64,000 bases of DNA. It comes from DATEDA01 sp963789885 (GTDB lineage: Bacteria > Pseudomonadota > Gammaproteobacteria > Burkholderiales > SG8-39). How positions within the stretch are numbered: position 1 is the first letter of the stretch; each line of letters begins with the position of its first letter. Where the stretch lies: positions 5,546 through 69,545 of the forward strand of contig CAWBNB010000066.1 of assembly GCA_963789885.1 (NCBI GenBank). The letters are read 5' to 3'. The notes beneath the pieces are model-generated. The model worked only from the letters and a program-made list of their open reading frames with translations, did not search any database and was not told the origin of the DNA. The translations under genes and the position numbers were made by a program. This document shows, in pieces, positions 48,188-58,545 of the stretch.

Positions 48188-49543
48188 ATGGCCGGAGATC
48201 CAGCGTTGGCGCGGGCAAGCGAGGTTCCGGCAGGTGCGATCCTCAGCGTTTCCGCGCTCAATCGGAGCGTCCGCGATCTCCTCGAGCATCGCCTGCCGCT
48301 CGCCTGGGTCGCCGGCGAGATCTCGAACTTCCTGCAGGCCCGTTCGGGTCATCTCTACTTCTCCTTGAAGGACAGCGCGGCCCAAGTGCGGTGCGTCATG
48401 TTTCGCAGCCGCGGCATGCTCCTCGACTGGGAGCCGCGCGACGGGATGCAGGTCGAGGTGCGGGCGCTCGTCACGCTCTACGAGGCGCGCGGCGAGTTCC
48501 AGCTGAACGTCGAGTTCATGCGTCCGGCGGGGCTCGGTGCCCTGTACGAGGCTTTCCTGCGCCTGCGCGACCGGCTCGAGCGCGAGGGTCTGTTCGATCC
48601 GTCGGCGAAGCGGCCGCTGCCCGCCTACCCGCGCGCGATCGGCGTGGTCACTTCGAAGGCCGCTGCAGCGCTGCGGGACGTCCTGACGACGCTGCGGCGG
48701 CGCAACCCGGCGATCCCGGTGATCGTCTACCCGACCGCCGTCCAGGGGGAAGCGGCGCCGGCCGAGATCGTCCAAGCGCTCGCCACCGCGGGACGACGCG
48801 CCGAGTGCGACGTGCTGATCCTGTGCCGCGGCGGCGGCAGCATCGAGGACCTGCGCGCTTTCAACGACGAGCGGGTCGCGCGCGCGGTCCGCGCCTCGGC
48901 GATTCCGGTCGTGGTCGGCGTCGGGCACGAGACCGACTTCACGATCGCCGACTTCGCGGCGGACGTGCGGGCGCCGACCCCGACCGCAGCCGCGGAGCTC
49001 GCGAGCCCGGCCCGCGACGAGCTGCTGGCGCGGATCCGGATTCTCGTCCGACGCCTCCGACGGAGCGTCGAGCGCGATCTCGAGACCCGCATGCAGGCGG
49101 TCGACCACCTCTCGCGCCGGCTGATTCATCCCGGGCGCCGTCTGGAGGTACAGGGCGCGCTCGTGGTCCAGCTCTCGACGCGGCTCGCGCAGGCGGTCGC
49201 GCGTACGCTCGATCGGCAGGGCTGGAGCGTGCGCGGCCTGATCCAGCGCAGCCGCCGGCATCTGCCCCCGCTGGCGATGCTGTCGCTGCGTGCCGGACAG
49301 CTTGGCGAGCGCCTCACGGCGGCATCCGGACGGCAGCTCGCCGAGCGCGCGGCACGCGTCGACGCGCTCGCGCGCAGCCTGTCGCACCTCGATCCGCGCG
49401 CGGTGCTCGAGCGCGGCTACAGCATCGTCCGCAGCGAGACCGGCCGGATCGTGCGCCGCAGCGCCGAGGTTGCGAGCGGCGACCGGGTCGACATCACCTT
49501 CGCCGAAGGCACCGCGTCCGCGCGCGTGGAACGCCCCGAGTAG
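48188..49543 (+). CDS. xseA: Exodeoxyribonuclease VII large subunit
   Basis: A 451-residue single-strand-specific exonuclease subunit. The N-terminal OB fold has LAWVAGEISNFLQARSGHLY and AQVRCVMFRSRG. The catalytic region has IGVVTSKAAAALRDV, CRGGGSIEDLRAFNDE, VVGVGHETDFTIAD and DVRAPTPTAAAELA. A long coiled coil and ALVERGYS-like end (AVLERGYSIVRSE) follow. It pairs with XseB, encoded elsewhere. Confidence 0.96.
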   Translation: MAGDPALARASEVPAGAILSVSALNRSVRDLLEHRLPLAWVAGEISNFLQARSGHLYFSLKDSAAQVRCVMFRSRGMLLDWEPRDGMQVEVRALVTLYEARGEFQLNVEFMRPAGLGALYEAFLRLRDRLEREGLFDPSAKRPLPAYPRAIGVVTSKAAAALRDVLTTLRRRNPAIPVIVYPTAVQGEAAPAEIVQALATAGRRAECDVLILCRGGGSIEDLRAFNDERVARAVRASAIPVVVGVGHETDFTIADFAADVRAPTPTAAAELASPARDELLARIRILVRRLRRSVERDLETRMQAVDHLSRRLIHPGRRLEVQGALVVQLSTRLAQAVARTLDRQGWSVRGLIQRSRRHLPPLAMLSLRAGQLGERLTAASGRQLAERAARVDALARSLSHLDPRAVLERGYSIVRSETGRIVRRSAEVASGDRVDITFAEGTASARVERPE

Positions 49544-49654
49544 GGTCTTTCGGCCGCGCACCGCGCGACGGTGCGCCGAAATCGCTGCTACACTCGATGC
49601 GCTGCACCGCTGTTCGACGACTCGATCACAAACAGAAGAAAGGGGGCTAATCGC

Positions 49655-50248
49655 ATGGGCGCAATCCTTCAATCGCTGGGACGCACGATCACCGCCGGCG
49701 TCGTCCTCCTGGTGATCATCATCATCGTGGTGAGCACCGCGGTCGGCGGCGCGATGAAATTCGACCACGCCTGGTGGGCGTTCTTCATGCGCTGGCTGCA
49801 CGTCCTGTCGGGCGTGATGTGGATCGGCCTGCTCTGGTATTTCAACTTCGTCCAGACGCCGTCGATGCCGCAGATCCCCGACGAGCAGAAGCCGGCCGTG
49901 AGCAAGGTCATCGCACCGCGAGCGCTGTTCTGGTTCCGCTGGGGCGCGATGTCGACGATCGTGACCGGCCTTTTGCTCGCGTGGATGAACGGCTACATCG
50001 GCCAGGCGCTGTCCTTCAGGCCGCCGGCCACGGCGATCGGCATCGGCATGTGGCTCGGCATCATCATGTGGTTCAACGTCTGGTTCATCATCTGGCCGAA
50101 CCAGAAGAAGGTGCTCGGCATCGTCCAGGTGAGCCCCGAGGAGAAGGCCAAGGCCGCGAAGATGGCGGGCATGACCTCGCGCTTCAACACGATGCTGTCG
50201 ATCCCGATGCTCTACTGCATGGTGGCGCAACAGAACGGCGGGCTGTAG
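49655..50248 (+). CDS. Urate-oxidase-N/PuuD-like membrane protein
   Basis: A 197-residue protein with about four membrane helices; AGGGGG lies upstream of the ATG. After an N-terminal helix (VVLLVIIIIVVSTAVGGAM) comes WWAFFMRWLHVLSGVMWIGL, the His-bearing signature of the N-terminal domain of PuuD (urate hydroxylase). LWYFNFVQTPSMP and IGMWLGIIMWFNVWFIIWPN follow. The cytochrome c domain of PuuD is absent. Such short forms are common and their activity is unproven. A strong terminator follows. Confidence 0.82.
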   Translation: MGAILQSLGRTITAGVVLLVIIIIVVSTAVGGAMKFDHAWWAFFMRWLHVLSGVMWIGLLWYFNFVQTPSMPQIPDEQKPAVSKVIAPRALFWFRWGAMSTIVTGLLLAWMNGYIGQALSFRPPATAIGIGMWLGIIMWFNVWFIIWPNQKKVLGIVQVSPEEKAKAAKMAGMTSRFNTMLSIPMLYCMVAQQNGGL

Positions 50249-50267
50249 ACCGTTCCCCGTCCAAGCA

Positions 50268-50297
50268 GAAAGGGGCCCGCAAGGGCCCCTTCGCTTT
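50268..50297 (+). terminator. Rho-independent terminator after the PuuD-like gene
   Basis: GGGGCCC (50272-50278) pairs with GGGCCCC (50283-50289) around a GCAA loop, followed by TTCGCTTTT. An A-rich AGAAA precedes the stem, which may allow weak function on the other strand for the convergent DUF192 gene. Confidence 0.8.
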
Positions 50298-50316
50298 TCC
50301 GCGCGCCGGCAAGGAC

Positions 50317-50769
50317 CTACCGCGGCGGCGGCGCCTTCTCGATCCCGGAGAGTTTCGCGCCGGGCTTGATGCCTTTTGCGGCGAACCAGCCCTGATTCAT
50401 CTCGAGCGCGAAGCGCGCCGGCGCGGTGGCGCAATGCGATTCCTCGGTCTGCGGCCGCATGTCGGCGATGTTCAGGATCACGCCGCGCTCGTCGATGAAC
50501 GCGACCGACAGCGGGACGAAGGTGTTCTTCATCCACATGCAGTGGGGCGCGACGTCGGGGAACACGAACAGCATGCCGTCGTTCGCGCCGAGCTTCTTGC
50601 GGTGCATCAGCCCGGTCATCCGGGTCTCGAACGTGTTGGCGAGCTCGGCCTGGATGAGGTGGATGCCGGCGCTCAGCTGGAGCGTGGGCAAGGGCTTCTG
50701 CTGGGCGACCGCGAGATGCGGCGCGACCGCGGCGGCGATCAGGGCAAGTCGCACGAGGGTCTGCTTCAT
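50317..50769 (-). CDS. DUF192-family periplasmic protein
   Basis: A 150-residue protein with a signal peptide (LVRLALIAAAVAPHLAVAQ). The DUF192 core follows: MTGLMHRKKLGANDGMLFVF, CMWMKNTFVPLSVAFIDERG, and AALEMNQG-like FALEMNQGWFA. The function of this widespread family is unknown. It is convergent with the PuuD-like gene. Confidence 0.9.
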   Translation of the reverse strand: MKQTLVRLALIAAAVAPHLAVAQQKPLPTLQLSAGIHLIQAELANTFETRMTGLMHRKKLGANDGMLFVFPDVAPHCMWMKNTFVPLSVAFIDERGVILNIADMRPQTEESHCATAPARFALEMNQGWFAAKGIKPGAKLSGIEKAPPPR

Positions 50770-50931
50770 GTGGGAACGCCGCAGGTTCGTGTACCTCGGC
50801 TCGCGGTTTCGCTCCACGCTTCCTTCCCACGCTCGGTCACCCTCGCGCAGTTGCGCTTCGCTTCACTCGCAGTGGTCTACTCGTGGGAGGACTTGCACCT
50901 CCAAGATCGCGCCCATGCTGGGCGCACAATG

Positions 50932-50957
50932 AAAAAGGCAGGGGTGCTCCCCTGCCC
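50932..50957 (-). terminator. Terminator of the first 52-residue peptide gene
   Basis: On the minus strand GGCAGGGG and CCCCTGCC (50949-50956 and 50937-50944) form an 8-bp stem with a 4-base loop, followed by TTTTTC. It lies 20 bases past the stop of the small gene at 50977. Confidence 0.8.
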
Positions 50958-50970
50958 TCACTCGCCTGGA

Positions 50971-51076
50971 CGGCGATTACTTCTTCGCCGGAGCCGCCGT
51001 CTCGCAGCCCTTCATCTTCGGGTCCTTCTTGCACTGGTCGGCGGTGGGTTTCTTGGCATTCTTGTCCTGCGCGACG
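50971..51076. repeat. Direct repeat, copy 1 (3' half of small peptide gene)
   Basis: This stretch is repeated at 51275-51380, offset by 304 bases, with a single difference seen over about 106 bases. It covers the C-terminal coding half of the small secreted-peptide gene at 50977. Confidence 0.85.
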
Positions 51077-51135
51077 ACCTGGAAGGAAACGGCGGCAAAC
51101 GTGGCGGCAAGAATCAATGCGGCGAGCTTCCTCAT
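50977..51135 (-). CDS. 52-residue secreted peptide, paralogue 1
   Basis: The ATG at 51135 has GGAGGAG just upstream. The signal peptide is residues 1-21 (LAALILAATFAAVSFQVVAQ). The mature part is about 31 residues, Lys-rich, with two Cys in ADQCKKDPKMKGCE and ending AAPAKK. The mature segment is identical to that of the gene at 51281, while the signal peptides differ. Each copy has its own ribosome-binding site and terminator. I do not recognise the family. A small periplasmic protein with one disulfide or a metal-binding role is possible but unsupported. Confidence 0.75.
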   Translation of the reverse strand: MRKLAALILAATFAAVSFQVVAQDKNAKKPTADQCKKDPKMKGCETAAPAKK

Positions 51136-51231
51136 GATCTCCTCCTGAGCTTGGTTTGGCGCCCGCGGGAGCGGGCAAGTTTCTGCTTCCGGGATCCGGA
51201 AGCGCGGGGAGTTTAGCACGTGCCCCCCCGC

Positions 51232-51260
51232 AGAAAGAAAAGGCGGGGGTTCGCCCCGCC
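51232..51260 (-). terminator. Terminator of the second 52-residue peptide gene
   Basis: On the minus strand GGCGGGG pairs with CCCCGCC (51254-51260 and 51242-51248), followed by a T-rich run (complement of AGAAAGAAAA). It lies 20 bases past the stop at 51281, the same spacing as in the sister gene. Confidence 0.8.
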
Positions 51261-51274
51261 TTTCCTCGCTCCTA

Positions 51275-51380
51275 CGGCGATTACTTCTTCGCCGGAGCCG
51301 CCGTCTCGCAACCCTTCATCTTCGGGTCCTTCTTGCACTGGTCGGCGGTGGGTTTCTTGGCATTCTTGTCCTGCGCGACG
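51275..51380. repeat. Direct repeat, copy 2 (3' half of small peptide gene)
   Basis: Partner of the repeat at 50971-51076. The near identity at DNA level, including third codon positions, points to a recent duplication or ongoing gene conversion. Confidence 0.85.
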
Positions 51381-51439
51381 GCCTGGAACGACACGGCGGC
51401 GAACATCGCGGCGAACATGACAGCGATCAGCTTGTTCAT
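51281..51439 (-). CDS. 52-residue secreted peptide, paralogue 2
   Basis: Starts at the ATG at 51439 with AGAGAGGAAACCG upstream. The signal peptide (MNKLIAVMFAAMFAAVSFQAVAQ) is followed by the same Lys-rich mature segment with two Cys as in the gene at 50977. Being upstream of copy 1 but separated by a terminator, it probably forms its own transcript. Function unknown. Confidence 0.75.
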   Translation of the reverse strand: MNKLIAVMFAAMFAAVSFQAVAQDKNAKKPTADQCKKDPKMKGCETAAPAKK

Positions 51440-51697
51440 CGGTTTCCTCTCTGTGACGGATCGGGTTTGTCGAAACGACCGGGTAAACCCAGTCAATGTC
51501 CAATAACGTTCGCACTAATGGGTGGTTGACAGACCGCTTACGGGGATCAAATCCCTTCATAACCAACGGCTTGAGCGGCGGCCTCGCGCCCGGGGCAGAG
51601 GACCGGCCGGGATCGCTCTGCTAGAATCGCGGCCGTTCCGCGGCGTTGCATCATCGCGCCCGCCCAGACTCCCACTTTCCACGCGATAGGAGCGCCC

Positions 51698-52912
51698 GTG
51701 AGCAAGATCAAGGTCAAGAACCCCGTCGTCGAGATGGACGGCGACGAGATGACGCGGATCATCTGGCATCGCATCCGCGACCAGCTGATCCTCCCTTACC
51801 TCGACGTCGATCTGAAGTACTTCGATCTCAGCGTCGAGCACCGGGACGCGACCAACGATCAGGTGACGATCGACGCCGCGAACGCGACCCGCCAATACGG
51901 CGTCGCGGTGAAGTGCGCCACGATCACGCCGGACGAGGCGCGAGTGAAGGAGTTCAACCTCAAGCAGATGTGGCGGAGCCCGAACGGCACCATCCGCAAC
52001 ATCCTCGACGGGACCATCTTCCGCGAGCCGATCATCTGCAAGAACGTGCCGCGCATCGTCCCGCACTGGGACAAGCCGGTGGTGGTGGCCCGTCACGGGT
52101 TCGGCGACCAGTACCGCGCGACCGAGATCAAGTTCGACGGGCCCGGCACCATCAAGCTCACGTTCACGCCCGAGGGCGGCGGCGCGCCGGTCGAGCGGGA
52201 GGTCTTCAAGGCGCCCGGCGCCGGCGTGACGATGGCGATGTTCAACCTCGACGCGTCGATCAGCGGCTTCGCGCGCGCCTGCTTCAACTACGGGCTCGGC
52301 CGGAAGTACTCGGTGTACCTCTCGTCGAAGAACACGATCCTCAAGGTCTACGACGGCCGTTTCAAGAACCTCTTCGAGGAGATCTTCCAAAAGGAATTCA
52401 AGCAGAAGTTCGACGCCGCCGGCCTCACCTATGAGCACCGGCTGATCGACGACATGGTGGCCGCCAGCCTCAAGTGGTCGGGCGGCTATCTCTGGGCCTG
52501 CAAGAACTACGACGGCGACGTGCAGTCGGACACGGTCGCTCAAGGGTACGGCTCGCTCGGATTGATGACCTCGGTCCTGATGTCGCCCGACGGCAAGGCA
52601 GTCGAGGCCGAGGCGGCGCACGGGACGGTGACGCGCCACTACCGCCTGCACCAGCAGGGCAAGCCGACCTCGACCAACCCGATCGCGTCGATTTACGCCT
52701 GGACGCGGGGCCTGCAGTTCCGCGGCAAGATGGACGGCACTCCGGACGTCGTCAAGTTCGCAGAGACCCTGGAGAAGGTCTGCGTCGACGTGGTCGAGTC
52801 GGGACGGATGACCAAGGACCTGGCGATCCTGATCCGTGCCGACCACCCGTTCCTGACGACCGACGCGTTCATGGACGCCATCAACGAGGAACTGAAGCGC
52901 AGGATGAGCTGA
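51698..52912 (+). CDS. icd: NADP-dependent isocitrate dehydrogenase, eukaryotic-type (subfamily II)
   Basis: A 404-residue homodimeric-type enzyme. MDGDEMTRIIW at the N-terminus, SPNGTIRNILDGTIFREPI, the metal-binding Asp residues in HRLIDDMVA and the NADP region AAHGTVTRHYR then STNPIASIYAW are all diagnostic. It resembles mitochondrial/cytosolic eukaryotic IDH more than E. coli Icd. It converts isocitrate to 2-oxoglutarate, making NADPH. A GTG start is used; TAGAAT at about 51621 may be its -10 box. Confidence 0.96.
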   Translation: MSKIKVKNPVVEMDGDEMTRIIWHRIRDQLILPYLDVDLKYFDLSVEHRDATNDQVTIDAANATRQYGVAVKCATITPDEARVKEFNLKQMWRSPNGTIRNILDGTIFREPIICKNVPRIVPHWDKPVVVARHGFGDQYRATEIKFDGPGTIKLTFTPEGGGAPVEREVFKAPGAGVTMAMFNLDASISGFARACFNYGLGRKYSVYLSSKNTILKVYDGRFKNLFEEIFQKEFKQKFDAAGLTYEHRLIDDMVAASLKWSGGYLWACKNYDGDVQSDTVAQGYGSLGLMTSVLMSPDGKAVEAEAAHGTVTRHYRLHQQGKPTSTNPIASIYAWTRGLQFRGKMDGTPDVVKFAETLEKVCVDVVESGRMTKDLAILIRADHPFLTTDAFMDAINEELKRRMS

Positions 52913-52940
52913 GCGGCGGTCGCCTCATGCGGCGAAGGAG

Positions 52941-52965
52941 GGGCCCCGCGGGGCCCTTTTCTTTT
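52941..52965 (+). terminator. Rho-independent terminator of icd
   Basis: GGGCCCC (52941-52947) and GGGGCCC (52950-52956) form a stem with a 2-base loop, followed by TTTTCTTTT. It lies 29 bases after the icd stop. Confidence 0.85.
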
Positions 52966-53021
52966 GGCCGGGCGGCCCCATCTGCGCTGCCGTGTGCCGG
53001 GAACGAGCTTTTCGGCGGCGG

Positions 53022-53053
53022 CAAAAGAAAAGCCCCGCGCGCGGCGGGGCTTT
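53022..53053 (-). terminator. Rho-independent terminator of the cold-shock gene
   Basis: On the minus strand GCCCCGC and GCGGGGC (53044-53050 and 53032-53038) form a stem, followed by TTTTCTTTTGC. It faces the icd terminator, so the convergent genes are well separated. Confidence 0.82.
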
Positions 53054-53077
53054 GAGATCGTCGGTGGTGCGGGCGCG

Positions 53078-53284
53078 CTAGCCCGCCTTCTGGATGTTCG
53101 AGGCCTGTTTCCCTTTCGGGCCTTGGGTGATCTCGAACTGGACCTTCTCCCCCTCCTTGAGCGTCTTGAACCCCCCCATCTGGATCGCCGAGAAATGCGC
53201 GAACAGATCTTCGCCGCCGTCGTCAGGCGTGATGAACCCGTAGCCTTTCGCGTCGTTGAACCACTTAACCGTTCCCGTTGGCAT
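53078..53284 (-). CDS. Cold-shock protein (CspA family)
   Basis: A 68-residue cold-shock domain with RNP1 KGYGFITPDD and RNP2-like DLFAHFSAI. It binds single-stranded RNA or DNA as a chaperone. A promoter at 53401-53429 would give a leader of more than 100 bases, as in cold-inducible csp genes. Which paralogue this is cannot be told from one gene. Confidence 0.95.
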   Translation of the reverse strand: MPTGTVKWFNDAKGYGFITPDDGGEDLFAHFSAIQMGGFKTLKEGEKVQFEITQGPKGKQASNIQKAG

Positions 53285-53622
53285 AGCCCCTCTTCCCTAC
53301 CAGTTTGTGAACCCGGGGGTTCCCCCCTCCTATGCCTGATCTTCAAGACAGCGCCGACGACCGCACGAGGCGGTGTCGCTTGAAAAGCAAACACGCGCCT
53401 TTTTTACGCGCTTCGCGCGGAGGCGTCAAGTACCGCGCAGCGCGCCGCAACTCCTGCAAAATCCGCGCGTTGGAGGAAAAAACGGTCATTGCGCGGGGGC
53501 GGGCTTGTGGCTAGGATTAGGGCAGTTCATCGATTGGGGAGTACGGCTCCGAACCTCGCGGCGGCGAAGCGGTCAACAGAGTTGGCCGCCGGTGATGCCG
53601 GTAGACGGAAATTAGCAAGGCT
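53285..53622. other. Intergenic region between csp and clpS
   Basis: It contains the csp leader and promoter (to 53429) and a weaker plus-strand candidate for clpS. The latter is TTGCGC (53489-53494), 17 bases, then TAGGAT (53512-53517). No protein gene is supported. Confidence 0.45.
53401..53429 (-). promoter_or_regulatory. Sigma-70-type promoter for the cold-shock gene
   Basis: On the minus strand TTGACG (53429-53424) is followed after exactly 17 bases by TAAAAA (53406-53401). The spacer contains CGCGCGAAGCGCG, a small palindrome. The start codon lies 117 bases downstream of the -10 box, leaving a long 5' leader. Confidence 0.6.
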
Positions 53623-53930
53623 ATGGCGACCCGGTCGCGTGATGGCACCGTACTCGAGACCAAGAAGAGCAGGGTCAAGTCACCGCCGCTCTTCAAGGTC
53701 ATCCTGCTCAACGACGACTACACGCCGATGGAGTTCGTGGTCCTCGTCCTGCAGACGTTCTTCGGGATGACCCGGGAGAAGGCCACCCAGGTGATGTTGA
53801 AGGTGCATCGCGAAGGCATGGGAGTGTGCGGGGTCTACCCGCGGGATATCGCAACGACGAAGGTGGAACAGGTCGTATCGTACGCGCGGAAGCACCAGCA
53901 TCCGCTGCAGTGCGTGATGGAGGAAACGTA

Positions 53931-53931
<1 letters not shown>
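53623..53931 (+). CDS. clpS: ATP-dependent Clp protease adaptor ClpS
   Basis: A 102-residue adaptor that delivers N-degron substrates to ClpAP. The core shows PLFKVILLNDDYTPMEFVV (with the substrate-binding Asn-Asp-Asp) and the ClpA-contact region VHREGMGVCGVYPRDIATTK. Its TAA shares a base with the clpA ATG (TAATG), indicating coupling. Confidence 0.97.
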
Positions 53932-56207
<2,276 letters not shown>

Positions 56208-56228
56208 TCATCTCCCCGGGCTGAAACG

Positions 56229-56263
56229 GCGAAGGGCCGCATCTCGCGGCCCTTCGCGCTTTC
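56229..56263 (+). terminator. Terminator after clpA
   Basis: GCGAAGGGCCGC (56229-56240) pairs perfectly with GCGGCCCTTCGC (56246-56257) over 12 bp with a 5-base loop, followed by GCTTTC. The T run is short, but the hairpin is very stable. Confidence 0.7.
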
Positions 56264-56374
56264 GGGCGCGGCATCGCGAGCGCCCGCGATTTGACGCGCG
56301 CTACTTGACGCCTGCGTGGGCACGAGCGGAAACTCCCGTGCGCTGCTCCCCTGCCCTGGAGGAGGACAAGACCA

Positions 56375-56683
56375 ATGAGAGCGACGCTGTTCGTGGCGGC
56401 GGCCCTTGCGAGCGTTCCGCTCGCCGCTTACGCGCAAGGCACCTACCCCAACACCGGCCGCGACCTCGCGGCCTCCTGTGCGATCTGCCACGGCACGAAC
56501 GGCGTGAACGCGGGCGGCATCCCGAACCTTGCCGGCCAGCCGGCAAGCTACCTCGCGATGCAGCTCCGCGATTTCCGCGACGGCAAGCGGCCCGCGACGA
56601 TCATGCACCAGATCTCGAAGGGGCTGACCGAGGACCAGATCGCCGCAGTGTCGGCGTACTGGTCGGCGCAGAAGGGGAAGTGA
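56375..56683 (+). CDS. fccA: Periplasmic cytochrome c553, sulfide dehydrogenase cytochrome subunit
   Basis: A 102-residue monohaem class I cytochrome c. A signal peptide (LFVAAALASVPLAAYAQG) precedes the haem-binding CAICH near residue 37. A Met in PATIMHQISKGL is the likely axial ligand. It directly precedes fccB by 10 bases, so it should take electrons from the flavoprotein during sulfide oxidation. GGAGGAGG precedes the ATG. Confidence 0.9.
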   Translation: MRATLFVAAALASVPLAAYAQGTYPNTGRDLAASCAICHGTNGVNAGGIPNLAGQPASYLAMQLRDFRDGKRPATIMHQISKGLTEDQIAAVSAYWSAQKGK

Positions 56684-56693
56684 GGAGACCGAC

Positions 56694-57995
56694 ATGGCGA
56701 GCGAAATCAACCGCCGGGCCTTCCTGAAGGCGATCGGCGCCGGCACCGCGGCGACCGCCGCCCCCGCGATTCTCACTGCCTGCGCGACGGGGCCCGGCGA
56801 GGCGCCGAAGCCGATCGGACGCGTCATCGTCATCGGCGGCGGATACGGCGGTGCGACCTGCGCGAAGTACGTGCGGATGTGGAGCGAGCGCCGGATCGAG
56901 GTGTTCCTGATCGAGCGGAATGCGCAGTTCGTGTCCTGCCCGCTCTCGAACCTCGTCCTCGGCGGGTCGCGGCAGATCGGCGACCTCACCATCGGTTACG
57001 AGAAGCTGCGCGAGTTCGGAGTCCAGGTGATTCGGGACGAGGTGACCGAGATCATCGTCGAGAAGAAGCGCGTACGCCTGAAGCGGATCGAGGACCTGCC
57101 CTACGACCGGCTGGTGGCCGCACCGGGCATCGACTTCATGTACGACCAGATCCCCGGGCTCAACAACCCCGAGGCGCAGAAGACGGTCCTGCACGCGTGG
57201 AAGGCGGGTCCCGAGACCGTCGAGCTGCGCAAGCAGCTCGAAGCGATGCCCGACGGCGGCGTGTACATCCTGTCGATCCCGAAGGCGCCCTACCGCTGTC
57301 CGCCGGGGCCCTACGAGCGCGCATGCCAGGTCGCGCACTACTTCAAGACGGCGAAGCCCCGATCGAAGGTGATCCTGCTCGACGGCAACGAGGACATCGT
57401 GTCGAAGAAGGGCCTCTTTCTCGCGGCGTGGAACGAGCTTTACAAGGGCATCATCGAGTACCGCCCGAACCAGGAAGCGAAGGACGTCGACGTCAAGAGC
57501 ATGACCGTCAAGACGGAGTTCGACTCGTTCAAGGGGACCGTGCTGAACGTCGTACCGCCGCAGAAGGCCGGACTGATCGCGCAGCAGGCGAAGCTGATCA
57601 CCGCCAACAACCGCTGGTGCGGCGTCAACTGGCAGACGACCGAGTCGATCGCGGTGGCCGGCGTGTACGTCCTCGGCGATGCGACGTTGTCGGCGGCGGC
57701 GATGCCGAAGTCGGCCAGCATGGCCAACAACCACGCGAAGATCGCCGCCTCCGCGATCGTCGCGACGATGACCGGCCAGCCCGTGAACCCGGCGCCGACG
57801 ATCAACAACACCTGCTACAGCTACGTCTCCGATCGGGAGGCGATGCACGTCGACTCGGTCCATCGCTGGACTCCCGAGAAGAAGACGCTCGAGCCGGTGC
57901 CCGGCTCGGGCGGCGTCTCGGCGCAGCGGAGCGAGCTCGAGAAGCAATACGCCGACGCGTGGGCGCGGAACATCTGGGCCGACACGCTCAGTTAG
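56694..57995 (+). CDS. fccB: Sulfide dehydrogenase flavoprotein (flavocytochrome c) FccB
   Basis: A 433-residue protein with a Tat signal (INRRAFLKAIGAGTAATAAP). The FAD-binding VIVIGGGYGGATCAKYVR follows, then FVSCPLSNLVLGG. The Cys in YRCPPGPYERAC and in NRWCGVNW are candidates for the redox disulfide. GVYVLGDATLSAAAMPKSAS is the second FAD motif. It oxidises sulfide in the periplasm and passes electrons to FccA. Length matches the family. Confidence 0.93.
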   Translation: MASEINRRAFLKAIGAGTAATAAPAILTACATGPGEAPKPIGRVIVIGGGYGGATCAKYVRMWSERRIEVFLIERNAQFVSCPLSNLVLGGSRQIGDLTIGYEKLREFGVQVIRDEVTEIIVEKKRVRLKRIEDLPYDRLVAAPGIDFMYDQIPGLNNPEAQKTVLHAWKAGPETVELRKQLEAMPDGGVYILSIPKAPYRCPPGPYERACQVAHYFKTAKPRSKVILLDGNEDIVSKKGLFLAAWNELYKGIIEYRPNQEAKDVDVKSMTVKTEFDSFKGTVLNVVPPQKAGLIAQQAKLITANNRWCGVNWQTTESIAVAGVYVLGDATLSAAAMPKSASMANNHAKIAASAIVATMTGQPVNPAPTINNTCYSYVSDREAMHVDSVHRWTPEKKTLEPVPGSGGVSAQRSELEKQYADAWARNIWADTLS

Positions 57996-58090
57996 AACTG
58001 TTCTTCTGGCGCCGGCGCCACGGCCGGCCGGCTCGCGGGGCGCCTCCGGGCGCGCCCTCGCCGTTTCCAGCCGCTACTCCAGGGGATGCT

Positions 58091-58543
58091 TCAGGCCTTG
58101 CCGGTGCTGCCGAAGCCGCCGGCGCCCCGCTCGCTCTCCGCAAACGCCTCGACGACGTTCAGCGCGACCTGGAGGACCGGCACGATCACGAGCTGCGCGA
58201 TCCGCTCGAGCGGCTGAAGCGTGTACGGCTCACGCGAGCGGTTCCAGGTCGAAACCATGATCTGGCCCTGGTAGTCCGAGTCGATCAGGCCCACGAGGTT
58301 GCCGAGCACGATGCCGTGCTTGTGGCCGAGCCCCGAGCGCGGCAGTACGAGCGCGGCAAGACCCGGGTCGGCGAGGTGGATCGCGATGCCGCTCGGGACG
58401 AGCGTGGTATCGCCCGGCCGCAGAACGAGCGGCGCGGGGATGCAGGCCTTGAGATCGAGACCGGCCGCGCCCGCCGTCGCGTACTGCGGCGGCGAGTCGT
58501 GCAGGCGGGGATCGAGAATCCTGACGTCGACGCGGGGCCGCAT
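58091..58543 (-). CDS. dut: dUTP diphosphatase
   Basis: A 150-residue trimeric dUTPase. Motifs in order: AAGLDLKACI, PRSGLGHKHGI, GLIDSDYQGQIMVS (catalytic Asp), ERIAQLVIVPV and the terminal ERGAGGFGSTG. It removes dUTP and supplies dUMP for thymidylate. The ATG at 58543 is 2 bases after the coaBC stop, the common coaBC-dut operon. Confidence 0.97.
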   Translation of the reverse strand: MRPRVDVRILDPRLHDSPPQYATAGAAGLDLKACIPAPLVLRPGDTTLVPSGIAIHLADPGLAALVLPRSGLGHKHGIVLGNLVGLIDSDYQGQIMVSTWNRSREPYTLQPLERIAQLVIVPVLQVALNVVEAFAESERGAGGFGSTGKA

Positions 58544-58545
58544 GC

